Shown here in pieces: positions 61,501 to 64,000 of a stretch of DNA of 64,000 nt. Both the position numbers and the translations under genes were made by a program. Source of the DNA: Sweltsa coloradensis (lineage: Eukaryota; Arthropoda; Insecta; Plecoptera; Chloroperlidae); contig JAMZAV010002218.1 in the NCBI GenBank assembly GCA_024449915.1, positions 166,622 to 230,621 of the forward strand, in the 5' to 3' direction. The notes under the pieces were generated by a model. That model saw only the letters and a program-made list of their open reading frames with translations, ran no database searches and had not been told where the DNA came from. Each line of letters opens with the position of its first letter. Position 1 is the stretch's first letter.

Positions 61501-63429
61501 CACGATCTACGAGGACTTTGTCCACCCCCTGCTGTTGAAGGGGAAAGTGTCCGAGGAGCGGGCTAACGTCATCATGAAGATCATCGTGGTGGTCGTAGGG
61601 GCGATCTGCGTCGTGCTTCTGCTGCTTGTAATATAGACAGTGTATGTTGTTGTCCAGCACCCTCTCTAGTTGCCTGAACGCTCTGTTCCGGCACGATCTA
61701 CGAGAACTTTGTCCACCCCCTGCTGTTGAAGGGAAAGTGTCCGAGGAGCGGGCTAACGTCATCATGAAGATCATCGTGGTGGTCGTAGGGCGATCTGCGT
61801 CGTGCTTGTGCTGCTTGTATATAGACGTGTATGTTGTTGTCCAGCACCCTCTCTAGTTGCCTGAACGCTCTGCCCGCCACGATCTACGAGGACTTTGTCC
61901 GACCCCTGCTGTTGAAGGGGAAAGTGTCCGAGGAGCGGGCTAACGTCGTCATGAAGATCATCGGTGTGGTCGTAGGGGCGATCTGCGTCGTGCTTGTGCT
62001 GCTTGTAATATAGACGTGTATGTTGTTGTCCAGCACCTATCTAGTTGCCTGAACGCTCTGTCCGGCACGATCTACGAGGACTTTGTCCACCCCCTGCTGT
62101 TAAAGGGGAAAGTGTCCGAGGAGCGGCTAACGTCATCATGAAGATCATCGTGGTGGTCGTAGGGGCGATCTGCGTCATGCTTGTGCTGCTTGTAATATAG
62201 ACGTGTATGTTGTTGTCCAGCACCCTCTCTAGTTGCCTGAACGCTCTGTCCGGCACGATCTACGAGGACTTTGTCCACCCCCTGCTGTTGAAGGGGAAAG
62301 TGTCCGAGGAGCGGGCTAACGTCATCATGAAGATCATCGTGGTGGTCGTAGGGGCGATCTGCGTCGTGCTTGTGCTGCTTGTAATATAGACGTGTATGTT
62401 GTTGTCCAGCACCCTCTCTAGTTGCCTGAACGCTCTGTCCGGCACGATCTACGAGGACTTTGTCCACCCCCTGCTGTTGAAGGGGAAAGTGTCCGAGGAG
62501 CGGGCTAACGTCATCATGAAGATCATCGTGGTGGTCGTAGGGGCGATCTGCGTCGTGCTTGTGCTACTTGTCGAGCAACTCGGCACCGTGCTAGAGGTGA
62601 ATATTGTTGGCTTTTAACTCTTTCTTGTGGAACTGTACTTACTTGACTGTATCGCATTTAAACTACTTTATTACATGAAAATAAGGAAAATATTTTCGTC
62701 TTTCAATTCAGGCAAAAAACAAAGAGTGTCAAGTACTGCACCTTTATTGCGTGTAACTTATATAATTAATGTGTATACGATTTGTAGACAAACAAACGGA
62801 AACGCTTAGTAAGTCACAAATTAAGAACAAAATATTGTGTATCATGATGGATACCATAAAAGTACAATAATGCCCTATTTTGGACATATTGCTCATCGCC
62901 ATATTTAGGTTCTATTCTACATTATTCCACAATTTGTTGTTCCACTATTAAAAATCTTTGTACACGTAAGTGAGAACGCCAAACTGATAACGACAACATA
63001 CATTAAAATAATGCATTTCATAACTTTGGACAAACAATACGTATAACACATAGTTATTAAAGTTCATGGCCAGTTCATGGCCAACTTAGACGCTAACTTT
63101 AACTAACAATGTGATATTATTTAAATACTGTGATTACATTTGTATAACTTTATTGGTAATTTCGCTCTCGCCGTTGTGAAAATATACATTATAATTATAT
63201 AGTTGCAATTGGAAACGAAAATAAAGAAAAATACACAATTTATCTGAACTGAACTGAAACTAAACATTGAAATGTAACTTCTTCGATTGGGATCAAATAA
63301 ATAGAAAACCAATCGTGATGTGCCATGTTTGGTTTGTTTCAGTTGGCAATAAGTGCAGGTGCGATTACTTATGGTGCTCTTCTAGGCTTGTTCACGCTCG
63401 GAGTTTTATTCCCGTGGGCTAATGTGAAG
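46366..63429 (+). CDS. SLC5-family symporter, copy B (exons 1-10, continues past window)
   Basis: Same exon order and splice positions as copy A, plus shared intron and upstream sequence, so this is a duplicate locus. Exons 1-6 have many indels. The exon 1 donor loses its G and exon 2 is shifted, so as written they cannot code. Exons 7, 8, the last exon 9 and exon 10 are open with correct phases, and exon 7 carries five amino-acid changes against copy A, so B is not just a re-read of A. Exon 9 is expanded into a 24-unit array. Exons 11 and 12 would lie beyond 64000. Either a paralogue (perhaps a pseudogene at the 5' end) or an alternative haplotype; the mixture of noisy and clean stretches favours some sequencing error. 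Confidence 0.75.
46583..48411 (+). other. Copy B intron 1
   Basis: Shorter than copy A intron 1 and lacking the 7131-7788 element. A dispersed repeat at 47156-47340 (inverted relative of 1-145) is inserted here and absent from copy A. Confidence 0.55.
47156..47340 (+). repeat. Dispersed repeat, partner of 1-145
   Basis: GCTGGCTAGAGCAGATGAG then GTTCGAGAGCTAGTG, matching the reverse complement of the window start. Contains a tRNA-like GGTCGCTTAG stretch but no cloverleaf. Confidence 0.5.
48412..48569 (+). pseudogene. Copy B exon 2
   Basis: TCTCATATCCGGCATTACAT onward matches exon 2 of copy A with at least six indels. GAG-GT at the donor is reduced to GAGTAGGT. Confidence 0.8.
48570..49800 (+). 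repeat. Expanded minisatellite at exon 2 donor, copy B
   Basis: About 1.2 kb of imperfect 14-16 bp units built on GTAGGTCAAGTGAGTG. The homologous array in copy A is only about 185 bp and more uniform. Units vary in AGGTCAAGTGA / AGTCACGTGAG forms. Confidence 0.9.
49942..50059 (+). pseudogene. Copy B exon 3
   Basis: TACCTCGAACGGAGATGAT through GGCATTCAGTTCTG. 118 nt like copy A, but compensating indels and a TGA early on break the frame. Donor GTTAGT is weaker than GTAAGT. Confidence 0.75.
50060..51390 (+). other. Copy B intron 3
   Basis: Lacks the inverted element pair, MITE and SINEs of copy A intron 3. From about 50900 it aligns with 12310-12785. No coding feature. Confidence 0.55.
51391..51455 (+). 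pseudogene. Copy B exon 4
   Basis: TGTCCGGCATCAGTGTTCAC onward, 65 against 68 nt. Ends ACAAGGCTG with a GTAAGG donor. The Met before Leu-Gly-Gly in copy A is Arg here. Confidence 0.75.
52098..52257 (+). pseudogene. Copy B exon 5
   Basis: Starts GGAGGTTAAAAGCCGTG (one G lost within the GGLKAV motif) and has further indels. Otherwise alignable with 13731-13885. The GTAGCC donor replaces GTAAGC. Confidence 0.75.
52413..52803 (+). mobile_element. Non-LTR retrotransposon fragment
   Basis: A GC-richer block interrupting intron 5 of copy B and absent from copy A. Its end reads [17 protein letters not shown], the NSxPGPDG motif near the start of reverse transcriptase in Jockey/R1/CR1-type elements. 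Only this short part is present. Related words (GTTCGGTGT and GTTAGGTGT) flank it, a possible target-site duplication. Confidence 0.65.
53618..53636 (+). repeat. Poly(G) run
   Basis: A run of about 16 G in a local GC-rich patch (53590-53730) of copy B intron 5. Confidence 0.8.
53780..54020 (+). mobile_element. 3' end fragment of a non-LTR retrotransposon ORF
   Basis: Reads [20 protein letters not shown], the conserved C-terminal tail (R-T-I/V-x-x-W-N-x-L-P) seen at the end of many Jockey/CR1-type ORF2 proteins, then a stop and AT-rich tail. Not contiguous in content with 52413-52803. Absent from copy A. Confidence 0.6.
54060..54310 (+). repeat. Partial AAAGGGG-family repeat
   Basis: Matches the right part of 7131-7788 (TCCTCCAAGGTCACGGGCATAAAG; CCCAATAATTTTTCTGTTGA). 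Confidence 0.6.
54498..54626 (+). pseudogene. Copy B exon 6
   Basis: TTTTGACCCAGACCCG through CCAGATG, 129 against 141 nt. Several losses break the frame. Acceptor TTTTCCAG and donor GTAATG kept. Confidence 0.75.
54838..55475 (-). repeat. AAAGGGG-family repeat, inverted
   Basis: The reverse complement of the 7131-7788 family, starting AAAGGGGTATTTAACCGCTA and ending TTTTTCGCCCTTT. Inserted in copy B intron 6 close to the shared SINE remnants. Confidence 0.65.
55560..55970. repeat. SINE remnants shared with copy A intron 6
   Basis: Diverged equivalents of 15785-16075 and 16195-16360 in the same order (GCAAGCTTATCCATATA; GGGTGTTCGATACCGAACC). Confidence 0.4.
56147..56255 (+). CDS. Copy B exon 7
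   Basis: 109 nt, open, same phases and donor as 28351-28459. Five residues differ: Gly to Ala, Asn to Lys, Gly to Ser, Leu to Phe and Val to Ala (reads [19 protein letters not shown]). These are substitutions, not indels, so real divergence. Confidence 0.88.
56550..56590 (+). repeat. SINE head fragment
   Basis: GCGACAGTGTTGGCTCGAGC and then GCTAAGCGCTCGACTC equal the first 40 bases of the SINE at 32677. The rest is missing. Confidence 0.6.
56758..56867 (+). CDS. Copy B exon 8
   Basis: Identical to 28975-29084 apart from a synonymous TTG/TTA. The following 200 bases of intron are also nearly identical, while intron 7 is strongly diverged, a patch suggestive of gene conversion. Confidence 0.9.
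56868..58165 (+). other. Copy B intron 8
   Basis: Begins like copy A intron 8 (including a poly(C) run at 57011-57021), then diverges. 57760-57900 (GGTTTGGGGCCTTCTCCTTA onward) has no counterpart in copy A, and the short frame there is not recognised. Confidence 0.5.
58166..62571 (+). repeat. Tandem array of about 24 partial exon 9 units
   Basis: Units begin AATATAGACGTGTATGTTGT and are 189 bp in clean form. Each has 27 bp of intron ending TTGTTGTCCAG and 162 bp of exon 9 ending GTGCTGCTTGT. Units start near 58171, 58354, 58533, 58711, 58865, 59022, 59190, 59371, 59554, 59742, 59931, 60118, 60306, 60496, 60684, 60873, 61062, 61254, 61447, 61635, 61821, 62010, 62197 and 62386. The first seven or so are shortened by small deletions; the later ones are nearly identical. 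Read in exon frame each internal unit runs into TAG two codons after the exon part. Variants are shared by neighbours (CTATCTAG at 60335 and 60525; CTCCAG at 61095 and 61287). Confidence 0.95.
62410..62596 (+). CDS. Copy B exon 9, complete terminal unit
   Basis: The only unit of the array that keeps the last 25 bases of the exon (CGAGCAACTCGGCACCGTGC onward, EQLGTVLE) and a donor, GTGAAT. 187 nt, phase 2 to 0, open. It encodes [18 protein letters not shown], the TM8 end, and the next long helix. Some 23 identical acceptors lie upstream of its own. Confidence 0.92.
62597..63342 (+). other. Copy B intron 9
   Basis: Aligns well with copy A intron 9 (30480-31436), e.g. GTTCATGGCCAGTTCATGGCC. No inserted element recognised. 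Confidence 0.7.
63343..63429 (+). CDS. Copy B exon 10
   Basis: Acceptor GTTTGTTTCAG, 87 nt, phase 0 to 0, donor GTAATA. Encodes [20 protein letters not shown], then VLFPWANVK, the conserved SLC5 helix. It shows what the indel-bearing copy A exon 10 should be. Confidence 0.9.
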
Positions 63430-64000
63430 GTAATATATATTGTTTGTATTGCACGTTGCACAGTAAGATGAAAGCGCTTGTACTAGAATTAGTCTGATAT
63501 TCTCTACGGCAACTTATAGAACATAACTAGCTTTATATTAGAATGACTTGAACATCTTTGTTAACATAATGTATGTATCTTTGAAGTGGGAAAATATTCA
63601 ACACTTAGGATTTTCAAGGTTCGTGAAATGATGTGCAAAGTATTCGATTGAATATGTCGTTCTTAATATTTTTTAAATGCATTGGTTTGTAATACCTGGT
63701 ATGTACCCTCGTTCGCTCTTGCAATTGTCAATTTAACTAAGAATTAACAGAATCGTTATTAGAATGACAAAAAAATCTTTAGCCTTCTTTAAATATATAC
63801 ATATTGCTAGAGTTTTGAAGACATGATTCTATTGAATTGATTGAAAAAAATTGAATGTGCAACTTCCAAACGTCCGCGCTACTAGCGAGGCAAACGAGGG
63901 TTCAATCCTCTTTCGAGTTGCCTTTTTTAACTCTTTGGTTTGTTTTCAGTGTAACCAATTTCATCGACTGAACAAGTTAACTTAAAGCTATAAATACTAT
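63430..64000 (+). other. Copy B intron 10, runs off the window
   Basis: Aligns with 31521-31627 and 32200-32670 of copy A, lacking the GC-rich insertion at 31628-32190. Exons 11 and 12 are expected beyond the window. Confidence 0.65.

Noticed and set aside
58115..62467. Long minus-strand frames with a 63-residue period across the array
   Set aside because: The 189-bp unit is a multiple of three, so any strand lacking stops stays open. The plus strand holds the conserved SLC5 exon with proper splice sites, so the minus frames are shadows.
58166..62596. CRISPR-like or satellite interpretation of the array
   Set aside because: Units are contiguous with no unique spacers and are recognisable partial exons of a eukaryotic transporter.

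Overview
The window is arthropod, most likely insect, nuclear DNA. It is AT-rich, has long introns with GT-AG junctions, and is packed with transposon remnants and tandem repeats. The placement within insects (possibly Hemiptera) is a weak inference. No bacterial gene, rRNA, intact tRNA or CRISPR array is visible.

The only cellular gene family present is one SLC5-type sodium:solute symporter, closest in motif pattern to sodium-coupled monocarboxylate / multivitamin transporters. It occurs twice in the same orientation. Copy A (6116-35887) has twelve coding exons whose phases fit together into a protein of about 575 residues. Exons 1-8 are clean, while exons 9-12 carry one or two single-base indels each. 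Copy B (46366 to beyond the window end) shows exons 1-10. Exons 1-6 are riddled with small indels, and exons 7, 8, the last exon 9 and exon 10 are open. Upstream sequence and many introns are also shared, so this is a duplicated locus of about 30 kb (or two haplotypes joined end to end). The two copies differ by many insertions.

The most striking object is at 58166-62596. In copy B, exon 9 has become an array of about 24 tandem units of about 189 bp. Each unit is 27 bp of intron with the 3' splice site plus the first 162 of the exon's 187 bases. Only the last unit has the rest of the exon and a 5' splice site. Copy A has a single unit. The ends of the unit coincide with a CTTGT microhomology present once in the intron and once in the exon.

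Layout: 1-5100 dispersed repeats, including a family with TTGGATGAGC ends; 5150-6115 flank shared with copy B; 6116-15663 exons A1-A6; 16462-22891 a non-autonomous LTR retrotransposon in intron 6 (LTRs about 1.87 kb, CATT target duplication, polypurine tract, doubled primer-binding-site region); 22605-26668 and 26722-30768 two direct copies of a 4.1 kb segment holding exons 7-9, the first heavily indel-laden; 31437-35887 exons A10-A12; 35888-46365 intergenic DNA with MITEs, palindromes and satellites; 46366-63429 copy B.

Many differences between repeated segments are single-base insertions or deletions, which is what an incompletely polished long-read assembly gives. Claims of pseudogenisation or of real duplication therefore need checking against raw reads.
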